Source: Dama dama
Lineage: Eukaryota; Chordata; Mammalia; Artiodactyla; Cervidae
DNA: 64,000 nucleotides
Reading direction: 5' to 3'
Assembly (NCBI RefSeq): GCF_033118175.1
Contig: NC_083714.1
Location: 1,116,001 to 1,180,000 of the forward strand
Below the pieces are notes generated by a model. That model ran no database searches, was not told where the DNA came from, and worked only from the letters and a program-made list of their open reading frames with translations. Positions 26,074 to 36,390 of the stretch are shown here, in pieces. Made by a program: the position numbers and the translations under genes. How positions within the stretch are numbered: the stretch's first letter is position 1; each line of letters starts with the position of its first letter.

Positions 26074-27000
26074 ATGAAAAGGCAAAGAAATACCCAACAG
26101 GTAAAGGAACATGAAAAATGCCCACCAAGTCAAACAAAAGAGGAGGAGATAGGGAATCTACCTGAAAAAGAATTTAGAATAATGATAATAAAAATGATCC
26201 AAAATCTTGAAAACAAAATGGAGTTACAGATAAATAGCCTGGAAACAAAGATTGAAAAGATTCAAGAACTGTTTAATAAAGACCTAGAAGAAATAAAAAA
26301 GAGTCAATTACAAATGAATAATGCAATGAATGAGATCAAAAACACTTTGGAGGGAACCAAGAGTAGAATAACGGAGGCAGAAGATAGGATAAGTGAGGTA
26401 GAAGATAAAATGGTGGAAATAAATGAAGCAGAGAGGAAAAAAGAAAAAAGGATCAAAAGAAATGAGGACAACCTCAGGGACCTCTGGGACACTGTGAAAC
26501 GCCCCAACATTCGAATCATAGGAGTTCCAGAAGAAGAAGACAAAAAGAAGGGCCATGAGAAAATACTCGAGGAGATAATAGCTGAAAACTTCCCTAAAAT
26601 GGGGAAGGAAATAGCCACCCAAATCCAAGAAACCCAGAGAGTCCCAAACAGGATAAACCCAAGGCGAAACACCCCAAGACACATATTAATCAAATTAACA
26701 AAGATCAAACACAAAGAACAAATATTAAAAGCAGCAAGGGAAAAACAACAAATAACACACAAAGGGATTCCCATAAGGATAACAGCTGATCTATCAATAG
26801 AAACCCTCCAGGCCAGAAGGGAATGGCAGGACGTACTGAAAGTAATGAAAGAGAATAACCTACAACCTAGATTACTGTATCCAGCAAGGATCTCATTCAG
26901 ATATGAAGGAGAATTCAAAAGCTTTACAGATAAGCAAAAGCTGAGAGAATTCAGCACCACCAAACCAGCTCTTCAACAAATGCTAAAGGATCTTCTCTAG
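26074..27000 (+). CDS. L1 ORF1 protein: RNA-binding chaperone of the L1 ribonucleoprotein
   Basis: A 308-residue protein homologous to L1 ORF1p, which coats L1 RNA as a trimer in the cytoplasm and assists retrotransposition. Residues about 35-130 are an E/K-rich heptad-like coiled coil (trimerisation), ending in the conserved EKRIKRNE stretch. An RRM-like domain follows at about 143-235, opening with RPNIRIIGVPE. The C-terminal domain (about 236-300) contains ITADLSIETLQARREW with the conserved paired arginines. I chose the ATG at 26,074 because MKRQRN gives the short basic N-terminus expected before the coiled coil. An in-frame ATG at 25,969 would add 35 residues that do not resemble ORF1p as I know it. 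The length is a little below the 338 residues of human ORF1p. The frame is intact, ends TAG, and is followed by ORF2 51 bp later. Confidence 0.93.
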   Translation: MKRQRNTQQVKEHEKCPPSQTKEEEIGNLPEKEFRIMIIKMIQNLENKMELQINSLETKIEKIQELFNKDLEEIKKSQLQMNNAMNEIKNTLEGTKSRITEAEDRISEVEDKMVEINEAERKKEKRIKRNEDNLRDLWDTVKRPNIRIIGVPEEEDKKKGHEKILEEIIAENFPKMGKEIATQIQETQRVPNRINPRRNTPRHILIKLTKIKHKEQILKAAREKQQITHKGIPIRITADLSIETLQARREWQDVLKVMKENNLQPRLLYPARISFRYEGEFKSFTDKQKLREFSTTKPALQQMLKDLL

Positions 27001-27051
27001 ACAGGAAATGCAGAAACGTTGTATAAATGTGAACCCAAAACAACAAAGTAA
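27001..27051 (+). other. ORF1-ORF2 inter-frame spacer
   Basis: A 51-bp gap between the ORF1 stop and the ORF2 start, as in the bicistronic layout of mammalian L1. ORF2 is expected to be translated at low level by reinitiation from this position. It contains no separate ORF or promoter that I can see. Confidence 0.8.
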
Positions 27052-30000
27052 ATGGCAACGGGACCACACCTATCAATAATTACCCTAAATGTAAATGGGT
27101 TGAATGCCCCAACCAAAAGACAAAGATTGGCTGAATGGATACAAAAACAAGACCCCTATATATGCTGTCTACAAGAGACCCACCTCAAAACAAGAGACAC
27201 ATACAGACTAAAAGTGAAGGGCTGGAAAAAAATATTTCATGCAAACGGAGACCAAAAGAAAGCAGGAGTCGCAATACTCATATCAGATAAAATAGACTTT
27301 CAAATAAAGGAAGTGAAAAGAGACAAAGAAGGACACTACATAATGATCAAAGGATCAATCAAAAAAGAAGATATAACAATTATAAATATATATGCACCCA
27401 ACATAGGAGCACCGCAATATGTACGGCAAACGCTAACAAGTATGAAAGAGGAAATTAATAGTAACACAATAATAGTGGGAGACTTTAATACCCCACTCAC
27501 AACTATGGATAGATCAACTAAACAGAAAATTAACAAGGAAACACAAACCTTAAATGACACAATGGACCAGCTAGACCTAATTGATATCTATAGGACATTT
27601 CACCCCAAAACAATCAACTTCACCTTTTTCTCAAGTGCACACGGAACATTCTCCAGAATAGATCACATCCTGGGCCATAAATCTGGTCTTGGAAAATTCA
27701 AAAAAATTGAAATCATTCCAGTCATCTTTTCTGACCACAGTGCAGTAAGATTAGATCTCAATTACAGGGAAAAAATTGTTAAAACTTCAAACATATGGAG
27801 GCTAAATAACACGCTTCTGAATAACCAACAAATCATAGAAGAAATCAAAAAAGAAATCAAAATATGTATAGAAATGAATGAAAATGAAAACACAACAACC
27901 CAAAATCTATGGGACACTGTAAAAGCAGTGCTAAGGGGAAGGTTCATAGCATTACAGGCTTACATCAAGAAACAGGAAAAAAACCAATTAAATAACCTAA
28001 CTCTACACCTAAAGCAATTAGAGAAGGAAGAAATGAAGAACCCCAGAGTTAGCAGAAGGAAAGAAATCTTAAAAATCAGGGCAGAAATAAATGCAAAAGA
28101 AACTAAAGAGACCATAGCAAAAATCAACAAAGCTAAAAGCTGGTTTTTTGAAAAAATAAACAAAATTGACAAGCCATTAGCAAGACTCATTAAGAAACAA
28201 AGAGAGAAAAACCAAATTAACAAAATTAGAAATGAAAATGGAGAGATCACAACAGACAACACTGAAATACAAAGGATCATAAGAGACTACTACCAGCAGC
28301 TCTATGCCAATAAAATGGACAACTTGGATGAAATGGACAAATTCTTAGAAAAGTATAACTTTCCAAAACTGAACCAGGAAGAAATAGAAGATCTTAACAG
28401 ACCCATCACAAGCAAGGAAATCGAAACTGTCATCAAAAATCTTCCAGCAAACAAAAGCCCAGGACCAGATGGCTTCACAGCTGAATTCTACCAAAAATTT
28501 AGAGAAGAGCTAACACCTATCTTACTCAAACTCTTCCAGAAAATTGCAGAAGAAGGTAAGCTTCCAAACTCATTCTATGAGGCCACCATCACCCTTATTC
28601 CAAAACCAGACAAAGATGCCACAAAAAAAGAAAACTACAGGCCAATATCACTGATGAACATAGATGCAAAAATCCTTAACAAAATTCTAGCAAACAGAAT
28701 CCAACAACATATTAAAAAAATCATACACCATGACCAAGTGGGCTTTATCCCAGGAATGCAAGGATTCTTTAATATCCGCAAATCAATCAATGTAATACAC
28801 CACATTAACAAATTGAAAGATAAAAACCATATGATTATCTCAATAGATGCAGAGAAAGCCTTTGACAAAATTCAACACTCATTTATGATTAAAACTCTCC
28901 AAAAAGCAGGAATAGAAGGAACATACCTCAACATAATAAAAGCTATATATGACAAACCCACAGCAAGCATCACCCTCAATGGTGAAAAATTGAAGGCATT
29001 TCCCCTGAAATCAGGAACAAGACAAGGGTGCCCACTCTCACCACTACTATTCAACATAGTGTTGGAAGTTCTGGCCACAGCAATCAGAGCAGAAAAAGAA
29101 GTAAAAGGAATCCAGATAGGAAAAGAAGAAGTAAAACTCTCACTGTTTGCAGATGACATGATCCTCTACATAGAAAACCCTAAAGATTCTACCAGAAAAT
29201 TACTAGAGCTAATCAATGAATATAGTAAAGTTGCAGGATATAAAATTAACACACAGAAATCCCTTGCATTCCTATATACTAACAATGAAAAAACAGAGAG
29301 AGAAATTAAGGAAACAATACCATTCACCATTGCAACAAAAAGAATAAAATACTTAGGAGTATATCTACCTAAAGAAACAAAGGACCTATACATAGAAAAC
29401 TATAAAACACTGATGAAAGAAATCAAAGAGGACACAAACAGATGGAGAAACATACCGTGTTCATGGATTGGAAGAATTAATATTGTCAAAATGGCTATTC
29501 TACCCAAAGCAGTCTATAGATTCAATGCAATCCCTATCAAGCTACCAACGGTATTTTTCACAGAACTAGACCAAAGAATTTCACAATTTGTATGGAAATA
29601 CAAAAAACCTCGAATAGCCAAAGTAATCTTGAGAAAGAAGAATGGAACTGGAGGAATCAACCTGCCTGACTTCAGACTCTACTACAAAGCCACAGTCATC
29701 AAGACAGTATGGTACTGGCACAAAGACAGAAATATAGATCAATGGAACAGAATAGAAAGCCCAGAGATAAATCCACGAACCTATGGACACCTTATCTTTG
29801 ACAAAGGAGGCAAGGATATACAATGGAAAAAAGACAACCTCTTTAACAAGTGGTGCTGGGAAAACTGGTCAACCACTTGTAAAAGAATGAAACTAGAACA
29901 CTTTCTAACACCATACACAAAAATAAACTCAAAATGGATTAAAGATCTAAATGTAAGACCAGAAACTATAAAACTCCTAGAGGAGAAGATAGGCAAAACA

Positions 30001-30870
30001 CTCTCCGACATAAATCAAAGCAAGATCCTCTATGACCCACCTCCCAGAATATTGGAAATAAAAGCAAAACTAAACAAATGGGACCTAATGAAACTTAAAA
30101 GCTTTTGCACTACAAAGGAAACTATAAGTAAGGTGAAAAGACAGCCCTCAGATTGGGAGAAAATAATAGCAAATGAAGAAACAGACAAAGGATTAATCTC
30201 AAAAATATACAAGCAACTCCTGCAGCTCAATTCCAGAAAAATAAATGACCCAATCAAAAAATGGGCCAAAGAACTAAACAGACACTTCTCCAAAGAAGAC
30301 ATACAGATGGCTAACAAACACATGAAAAGATGCTCAACATCACTCATTATTAGAGAAATGCAAATCAAAACCACAATGAGGTACCATTACACGCCAGCCA
30401 GGATGGCTGCTATCCAAAAGTCTACAAGCAATAAATGCTGGAGAGGGTGTGGAGAAAAGGGAACCCTCTTACACTGTTGGTGGGAATGCAAACTAGTACA
30501 GCCGCTATGGAAAACAGTATGGAGATTCCTTAAAATACTGGACATAGAACTGCCATATGACCCAGCAGTCCCACTTCTGGGCATACACACTGAGGAAACC
30601 AGATCTGAAAGAGACACGTGCACCCCAATGTTCATCGCAGCACTGTTTATAATAGCCAGGACATGGAAGCAACCTAGATGCCCATCAGCAGATGAATGGA
30701 TAAGGAAGCTCTGGTACATATACACCATGGAATATTACTCAGCCATTAAAAAGAATTCATTTGAACCAGTCCTAATGAGATGGATGAAGCTGGAGCCCAT
30801 TATACAGAGTGAAGTAAACCAGAAAGATAAAGAACATTACAGCATACTGACACATGTATATGGAATTTAG
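27052..30870 (+). CDS. L1 ORF2 protein: endonuclease and reverse transcriptase
   Basis: A 1,272-residue uninterrupted ORF2p (human 1,275) that nicks target DNA and reverse-transcribes L1 RNA by target-primed reverse transcription. The N-terminal apurinic-type endonuclease spans about 1-239, with LNVNG at 12-16, QET at 41-43 (catalytic Glu42), GDFN at 143-146 (Asp144, Asn146), RIDH at 202-205 (Asp204) and SDH at 227-229 (His229). The reverse transcriptase occupies roughly 500-775. It includes Asp599 in SIDAEKAFD, the TRQGCPLSPLLFN stretch around 656-668, and the FADD box at 699-702 (Asp701/702). The C-terminal Cys/His segment is complete (Cys1129, Cys1133, His1141, Cys1146). Every catalytic residue I can check is present, so the protein may be functional. 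It is a LINE protein, not a host gene or virus. Confidence 0.97.
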   Translation: MATGPHLSIITLNVNGLNAPTKRQRLAEWIQKQDPYICCLQETHLKTRDTYRLKVKGWKKIFHANGDQKKAGVAILISDKIDFQIKEVKRDKEGHYIMIKGSIKKEDITIINIYAPNIGAPQYVRQTLTSMKEEINSNTIIVGDFNTPLTTMDRSTKQKINKETQTLNDTMDQLDLIDIYRTFHPKTINFTFFSSAHGTFSRIDHILGHKSGLGKFKKIEIIPVIFSDHSAVRLDLNYREKIVKTSNIWRLNNTLLNNQQIIEEIKKEIKICIEMNENENTTTQNLWDTVKAVLRGRFIALQAYIKKQEKNQLNNLTLHLKQLEKEEMKNPRVSRRKEILKIRAEINAKETKETIAKINKAKSWFFEKINKIDKPLARLIKKQREKNQINKIRNENGEITTDNTEIQRIIRDYYQQLYANKMDNLDEMDKFLEKYNFPKLNQEEIEDLNRPITSKEIETVIKNLPANKSPGPDGFTAEFYQKFREELTPILLKLFQKIAEEGKLPNSFYEATITLIPKPDKDATKKENYRPISLMNIDAKILNKILANRIQQHIKKIIHHDQVGFIPGMQGFFNIRKSINVIHHINKLKDKNHMIISIDAEKAFDKIQHSFMIKTLQKAGIEGTYLNIIKAIYDKPTASITLNGEKLKAFPLKSGTRQGCPLSPLLFNIVLEVLATAIRAEKEVKGIQIGKEEVKLSLFADDMILYIENPKDSTRKLLELINEYSKVAGYKINTQKSLAFLYTNNEKTEREIKETIPFTIATKRIKYLGVYLPKETKDLYIENYKTLMKEIKEDTNRWRNIPCSWIGRINIVKMAILPKAVYRFNAIPIKLPTVFFTELDQRISQFVWKYKKPRIAKVILRKKNGTGGINLPDFRLYYKATVIKTVWYWHKDRNIDQWNRIESPEINPRTYGHLIFDKGGKDIQWKKDNLFNKWCWENWSTTCKRMKLEHFLTPYTKINSKWIKDLNVRPETIKLLEEKIGKTLSDINQSKILYDPPPRILEIKAKLNKWDLMKLKSFCTTKETISKVKRQPSDWEKIIANEETDKGLISKIYKQLLQLNSRKINDPIKKWAKELNRHFSKEDIQMANKHMKRCSTSLIIREMQIKTTMRYHYTPARMAAIQKSTSNKCWRGCGEKGTLLHCWWECKLVQPLWKTVWRFLKILDIELPYDPAVPLLGIHTEETRSERDTCTPMFIAALFIIARTWKQPRCPSADEWIRKLWYIYTMEYYSAIKKNSFEPVLMRWMKLEPIIQSEVNQKDKEHYSILTHVYGI

Positions 30871-31145
30871 AAAGGTGATAACGATAACCCTATATGCAGA
30901 ACAGAAAAAGAGACACAGAAATACAGAACAGACTTTTGAACTTTGTGGGAGAATGTGAGGGTGGGATATTTCAAAAGAACAGCATGTATACTATCTATGG
31001 TGAAACAGATCACCAGCCCAGGAGGGATGCACGAGACAAGTGCTCCGGTCTGGTGCACTGGGAAGACCCGGAGGAATCGGGTGGAGAGGGAGGTGGGAGG
31101 GGGGATCGGGATTGGGAATACATGTAAAAAAAAAAAAAAAAAAAA
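30871..31145 (+). other. L1 3' UTR with first A-tract
   Basis: From the ORF2 stop to a 20-base A-run (31,126-31,145). It holds the G-rich segment described separately and ends ...GGGAATACATGT directly before the A-run. The truncated L1 at 50,263 has the same 3' UTR but continues for about 60 more bases (TCCATGGCTGATTC and onward) before its A-rich tail. This copy therefore lacks the usual distal 3' UTR. Confidence 0.88.
31088..31116 (+). promoter_or_regulatory. Potential G-quadruplex in the L1 3' UTR
   Basis: Five G-runs of at least three within 29 bases (31,088-90, 31,095-97, 31,099-104, 31,108-110, 31,114-116), meeting the usual G-quadruplex pattern. A G-rich tract at this place is a recurring property of mammalian L1 3' UTRs. 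A near-copy is present in the truncated L1 at about 50,337-50,364. Confidence 0.75.
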
Positions 31146-31425
31146 GAAAGACAGATTAACAATTGACTTAGTGAAAGAGAAATCCAAATTTGGTAATTCC
31201 ATATATTCAAAGAGATTAGAGAAAGTTGCTTGCAACTTATAATTCTTTAACCAGCAAAATTATTTAAAATGAGGGAAATGTAAAATTTTTGAAAAAATTA
31301 AAAAATAAAAATAGAATTACTACCATCCCCAAAATGTAACTACTGTACATTCTAAAAGCAAATGTCAGATGATTTAAAAGTTTGAGAAAAAGAAGTGATC
31401 AATGAATAAATTGGTAAATATGTGG
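31146..31425 (+). mobile_element. Probable 3'-transduced host segment
   Basis: About 280 bp of AT-rich sequence between two A-tracts. It matches neither the satellite nor the L1 3' UTR and occurs once in the window. It has an AATAAA at 31,405-31,410, ends in its own A-run and lies inside the target-site duplications. That is the structure expected when L1 transcription reads through its own poly(A) signal and carries downstream source-locus DNA. A middle stretch (CCAGCAAAATTATTT, AATGAGGGAAATG) faintly resembles the ORF1 end of a very old L1 or HAL1, so the source flank may itself hold a decayed LINE. No ORF of note. Confidence 0.8.
31405..31410 (+). terminator. Polyadenylation signal AATAAA of the transduced segment
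   Basis: A canonical AATAAA ending 15 bases before the second A-tract, the normal spacing for cleavage and polyadenylation. It explains where the read-through transcript ended. Confidence 0.8.
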
Positions 31426-31437
31426 AAAAAAAAAAAA
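31426..31437 (+). other. Second poly(A) tail of the L1 insertion
   Basis: A run of 12 A marking the reverse-transcribed tail of the extended transcript. Its last three A residues overlap the start of the right target-site duplication. Confidence 0.75.
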
Positions 31438-31450
31438 GTGGAAGAGCATG
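31435..31450 (+). repeat. Target-site duplication, right copy, full-length L1
   Basis: AAAGTGGAAGAGCATG. It matches the left copy at 23,745-23,760 at 14 of 16 positions; the last ten bases (GAAGAGCATG) are identical. Because GAAGAGCATG-like strings are common in the satellite, the match alone is weak. Its position immediately after the second A-tract and the restored satellite register make it convincing. Confidence 0.72.
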
Positions 31451-33375
31451 AAAAGATGTGAAAAATATGTAGAGCTTCAAAATTTGTCAAAGTTATGAGA
31501 AGCATAAAACGGTCTGAAGAATAGGAGGAACATGAAGTGTTGTGGAAAAACATGAAAAGCCTGAAAAAGTGTGAAATATATGAAGAGCTTCAAAAGGTCT
31601 GAAAAATATGAGGAGCAGGAAACGGTCTGAAAAATATGAGGAGCATCGAGCGGTCGTCAAAAACATGAAGAGCCACAAAAAGTGTGAAAAATATGAAGAG
31701 CTTCTAAAGGTGTGAAAAATATGAGGAGCATGAAACGATCTGAAAAATATGAGGAGCATGAAGTGGTCGTCAAAAACAGGAAGAGCCCGAAAAGATGTGA
31801 ATAATATGAAGAGCTTCAAAAGGTGTCAAAAATATGAGGAGCATGAAAAGGTCTGAAAAATAGGAGGAGCATGAAACAGTTATCAAAAACATGAAGAGCC
31901 TGAAAAGGTGGTAAAAATATTAAGAGATTCAAAGGGTGTTAAAAATTTGAGGAGCATGAACGGTCTGAAAAATAGGATGAGCATGAAACAGTTATCAAAA
32001 ACATGAAGAGCAAGAAAAGGTGGGAAAAATATGAAAAGCTTCAAAACCTGTCAAAAATATGAGGAGCATGAAACGGTTTGAAAAATAGCAGGAGCATGAA
32101 GCGGTGTTGAAAAACATGAAGAGTCTGAAAACGTGTAAAAATATGAAGAGCTTCAAAAATATGAAAAATATGAAGAGCTTCAAAAGGTGTGAAAAATATG
32201 AAGAGCTTCAAAAGGTGTCAAAATGAGATGAGCATGAAAAGGTCTGAAAATTAGGAGGAGCATGAAGCGGTGTTGAAAATCATAAATAGCCTGAAAAGTT
32301 GTGAAAAATATGAAGAGCTTCAAAAGGTGTGAAAAATATGAAGACCTTCAAAAGGTGTCAAAATGAGATGAGCATGAAACGGTCTGAAAAATAGGAGGAG
32401 CATGAAGTGGTGTTGAAAAAAATGAAAAGCCTGAAAAGGTGTGAAAAATATGAAGAGCTTCAAAACGTATCAAAAATATGAGGAGCATGAAACGGTCTGA
32501 AAAATAGGAGGACCATGAAGTGGTGTTGAAAAAAATGAAGAGCCTGAAAAGTTGTGAAATATATGAAGAGCTTCAAAAGGTGTCAAACATATTAGGAGAA
32601 TGAAACGGTCTGAAACATAGGAGGAGCATGAATCGGTGTTGAAAAACATGAAGAGCCTGAAAAGGTGTGAAAATATGAAGAGCTTCAAAAGATGTGAAAA
32701 ATATGAAGAGCTTCAAAAGGTGTCAAAAATGAGATGAGCATGAAACGGTCTGAAAATGTGTAGGAGCATGAAGCGGTGTGGAAAAACATGAAGAACCTGA
32801 AAAGGTGTGAAAAATATGAAGAGCTTCAAAAGGTGTCAAAAATATGAGGAGAATGAAACGGTCTGAAAAAGAGGAGGAGCATGAAGTGGTGTTGAAAAAC
32901 ATGAAGAGCCTGAAAAGGCGTGAAAAATATGAAGAGCTTCTAAAGGTGTCAAAAATATGAGGAGCATGAAACGGTCTTAAAAATACGAAGAGCATGAAGT
33001 GGTGTTGAAAAACATGAAGAGCCTGAGAAGGTGTGAAAAATATGAAGAGCTTCAAAAGGTGTCAAAAATATGAGGAGCATCAAATGGTCTGAAAAATAGG
33101 AGGAGCATGAAGTGGTTTTGAAAACCATGAAGAGCCTGAAAACGTGTGAAAAATATGAAGAGATTCAAAAGGTGTCAAAATTATGAAGAGCTTCAAAAGG
33201 TGTGAAAAATATGAAGAGCAAGAAACGGTCTGAAAAATAGGAGGAGCATGAAGTGGTGTTGAAAAACATGAAGAGCCTGAAAAGGTGTGAAAAATATGAA
33301 GAGCTTCAAAAGGTGTCAAAAATATGAGGAGCATGAAACGGTCTGAAAAATAGGAGGAGCATGAAGCGGTGTTGA

Positions 33376-33790
33376 AAAACATGAGGATCCTGAAAAGGTG
33401 TGAAAAATATAAAGAGCTTTAAAAGGTGTGAAAAATATGAGGTGCATGAAACGGTCTGAAAAATAGGAGGAGCATGATGCGGTGTTGAAAAATATGAAGA
33501 GCCTGAAAAGGTGTGAAAAATATGAAGAGCTTCAAAAGGTGTGAAAAATATGAAGAGCTTCAAAAGGTGCCAAAAATGAGATGAGCATGAAACGGTCTGA
33601 AAAATAGGAGGAGCATGAAGTGGTGTTGAAAAAAAAAGAAGAGCCAGAAAAGATGTGAAATATATGAAAAGCTTCAAAGGTGTCAAAAATATGAGGAGCA
33701 TGAAACGGTCTGAAATATATGAGCAGCATGAAACGGTGTTCAAAAACATGGAGAGCCTGAAAAGGTGTGAAAAATATGAAGAGCTTCAAA
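33376..33790 (+). repeat. Local satellite duplication, copy 1 (second copy 35,126-35,395)
   Basis: The variants GAGGATCCTGAAAAGG, TATAAAGAGCTTTAAAAGG and GAAATATATGAGCAGCATG occur in this order here and again at 35,126-35,395. The offset falls from about 1,750 at the left end to 1,605 at the right, so the second copy lost about 145 bp. Confidence 0.7.
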
Positions 33791-35769
33791 AGGTGTTAAA
33801 TATATGAGGAGCATGAAACGGTCTGAAAAAGAGGAGGAGCATGAAGCCGTGTTGAAAAACATGAAGAGCCTGAAAAGGTGTGTAAAATATGAAGAGGTTC
33901 TAAAGGTGTCAAAAATATGAGGAGCATGAAACGGTCTTAAAAATACTAGGAGAATGAAGTGGTGTTGAAAAACATGAAGAGCCTGAAAATGTGTGAAAAA
34001 CATGAAGAGCCTGAAAATGTGTGAAAAAAATGAAGAGCTTCAAAATGTGTCATAAATTAGAAGAAAATGAAACGGTCTGAAAATTAGGAGGAGCATGAAG
34101 TGGTTTTTAAAAACATGAAGAGCCTGAAAAGGTGTGAAAAATATGAAGAGCTTCAAAATGCGTCAAATATATGAAGAGCATGAAATGGTCTGAAAAATAG
34201 GAGGATCATGAAGTGGTGTTCAAAAACATGAAGACCCTGAAAAGTTGTGAAAGATATGAAGAGCTTCAAAAGGTGTGAAAAATATGAGGAGCATGAAACG
34301 GTCTGAAAAATAGGAGGAGCATGAAACGGTGATCAATAACATGAAGAGCCTGAAAAGGTGTGAAAAATATGAAGAGCTTCAAAAGGTGTGAAATACATGA
34401 GGAGCATGAAACTCTCTGAAAAATAGGAGGATCATGAAGTGGTGTTGAAAAACATGAACAGCCTGAAAAGGTGTGAAAAATATGAAGAGCTTCAAAAGGT
34501 GTAAAAAATGTGAAGAGCATGAAATGATCTGAAAAATAGGAGGATCATGAAGTGTTGTTCAAAAATATGAAGCGCCTGAAACGGTTTGAAAAACATGAAG
34601 AGCTTCAAAAGGTGTGAAATACATGAGGAGGATGAAACGGGATGAAAAATAGGAGAAGCATGAAGTGGTTTGGAAAAACATGAAGAGCCTGAACAGGTGT
34701 GAAAAATATGAAGAGCTTCAAAAGGTGTGAAAATATGAAGAGCAAGAAACGTTCTGAAAAATAGGAGGAGCATGAAGTGGTGTTGAAAAACTTGAAGAGC
34801 CTGAAAAGGTGTGAAAAATATGAAGAGCTTCAAAAGGTGTCAAAATTATGAGGAGCATGAATCGGACTGAAAAATAGGAGGAGCATGAAGCGGTGTTCAA
34901 AAACATGAAGAGCCTGAAAAGTTGTCAAAAATATGAAGAGCTTCAAAAGGTGTGAAAAATATGAGGAGCAAGAAACGGTCTGAAAAATAGGAGGAGCATG
35001 AAGCGGTGTTCAAAAACATAAAGAGCCTGAAAAGATGTGAAAAATATGAAGAGCTTTAAAATGTGTCAAGAATATGAGGAGCATGAAACGGTCTGAAAAA
35101 TAGGAGGAGCATGAAACGGTGTTGAAAAAATGAGGATCCTGAAAAGGTGTGAAAAATATAAAGAGCTTTAAAAGGTGTGAAAAATATGAGGTGCATGAAA
35201 CGGTGAAAAATAGGAGGAGCATGATGCGGTGTTGAAAAATATGAAGAGCCTGAAAAGGTGTGAAATATATGAAGAGCTTCAAAGGTGTCAAAAATATGAG
35301 GAGCATGAAACGGTCTGAAATATATGAGCAGCATGAAACGGTGTTCAAAAACATGGAGAGCCTGAAAAGGTGTGAAAAATATGAAGAGCTTCAAAAGGTG
35401 TCAAATATATGAGGAGAATGAAACGGTCTGAAAAATAGGAGGAGCATGAAAGGGTGTTCAAAAATATGAAGAGCCTGAAAAGTTTTGAAAAATATGAATA
35501 GACCCAAAACGTTTCAAAAATATGAGGAGCATGAAAAGGTCTGAAAAATAGGAGGAGCATGAAGCGGTCTTGAAAACCAAGAAGAGCCTGAAAACGTGTG
35601 AAAAATATGAAGAGCTTCAAAAGGTTTCAGAAATATGAGGAGCATGAAACGATCTGAAAAATAGGAGGAGCATGAAGCGGTGTTGAAAAATACGAGGAGC
35701 ATGAAGAAGTGTTGAAAAAAATGAAGAGCCTGAAAAGGTGTGAAATATATGAAGAGCTTCAAAAGGTGT

Positions 35770-36390
35770 CAAAAATGAGATGAGCATGAAACTGTCTGAA
35801 AAATAGGAGGAGCATGAAGTGGTGTTGAAAAACATGAAGAGCCTGAAATGGTGTGAAATATATGAAGACCTTCAAAACGTTTGAAAAATATGAGGAGCTT
35901 CAAAAAGTGTCAAAATTATGAGGAGCATGAAACGGTCTGAAAAATAGGAGGAGCATGAAGCGGTGTTGAAAAATACGAGGAGCATGAAGAAGTGTTGAAA
36001 AAAATGAAGAGCCTGAAAAGGTGTGAAAAATATGAAGAGCTTCTAAATGTGTCAAAAATATCAGGAGCCTGAAACGGTCTGAAAAATAGGAGGGGCATGA
36101 AGCTATGTTGAAAAACATGCAGAGCCTGAAAATGTGTGAAAAATATGAAGATCTTCTAAAGGTGTCAAATATATGAGGACAAAGAAACGGAGTGAAAAAT
36201 TGGAGGAGCATGAAGTGGTGTTGAAAAACATGAAGAGCCTGAAATTTTGTGAAATATATGAAGAGCTTCAAAAGATGTGAACAATATGGGGAGCTTCAAA
36301 AATTGTCAAAAATATGAGGAGCCTGAAACGGTCTGAAAAATAGTAGGAGCAAGACAAGTTGTTCAAAAACATGATGAGGCTGAAAAGGAG
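35770..36390 (+). repeat. 1,266-bp-offset duplication, copy 1
   Basis: This segment recurs at 37,036-37,656 with the same private variants (GAAGACCTTCAAAACGTTTG, the ATACGAGGAGCATGAAGAAG double unit, ACAATATGGGGAGC). An offset of 1,266 bp is about eleven 113-bp repeats plus most of one subunit. Confidence 0.8.

Larger units (their letters stand above)
23761..31437 (+). mobile_element. Full-length ruminant L1 with intact ORFs and 3' extension
   Basis: A non-LTR retrotransposon inserted in the satellite. In order it has a 2.3-kb 5' UTR starting GAAGATGGCGGAGG (a YY1-type site at the extreme 5' end, typical of complete L1s), ORF1, a 51-bp spacer, ORF2, a G-rich 3' UTR, a 20-base A-tract (31,126-31,145), about 280 bp of extra sequence and a second A-tract (31,426-31,437). 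Neither ORF has a frameshift or premature stop. The canonical L1 unit is 7.4 kb, or 7.7 kb with the extension. Excising it and one target copy joins the satellite back in register (GAAGAGCATG followed by AAAAGATGTGAAAA), which confirms the insertion boundaries. The family assignment as ruminant L1 comes from my recognition of the ORF2 and 3' UTR sequence. Confidence 0.96.

Noticed and set aside
26304..30728. Minus-strand frames within ORF1 and ORF2 (up to 219 codons).
   Set aside because: Shadows of the long L1 coding frames, with no resemblance to known proteins.
30867..31242. Short frames on both strands over the L1 3' UTR and A-tract.
   Set aside because: They run through the G-rich tract and poly(A), giving lysine or phenylalanine homopolymers. 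No coding evidence.
31146..31425. The segment after the first A-tract as ordinary satellite or genomic sequence at the insertion site.
   Set aside because: It has no satellite similarity, ends in an A-run after AATAAA, and the target duplication and restored satellite register lie beyond it. It therefore arrived with the L1.
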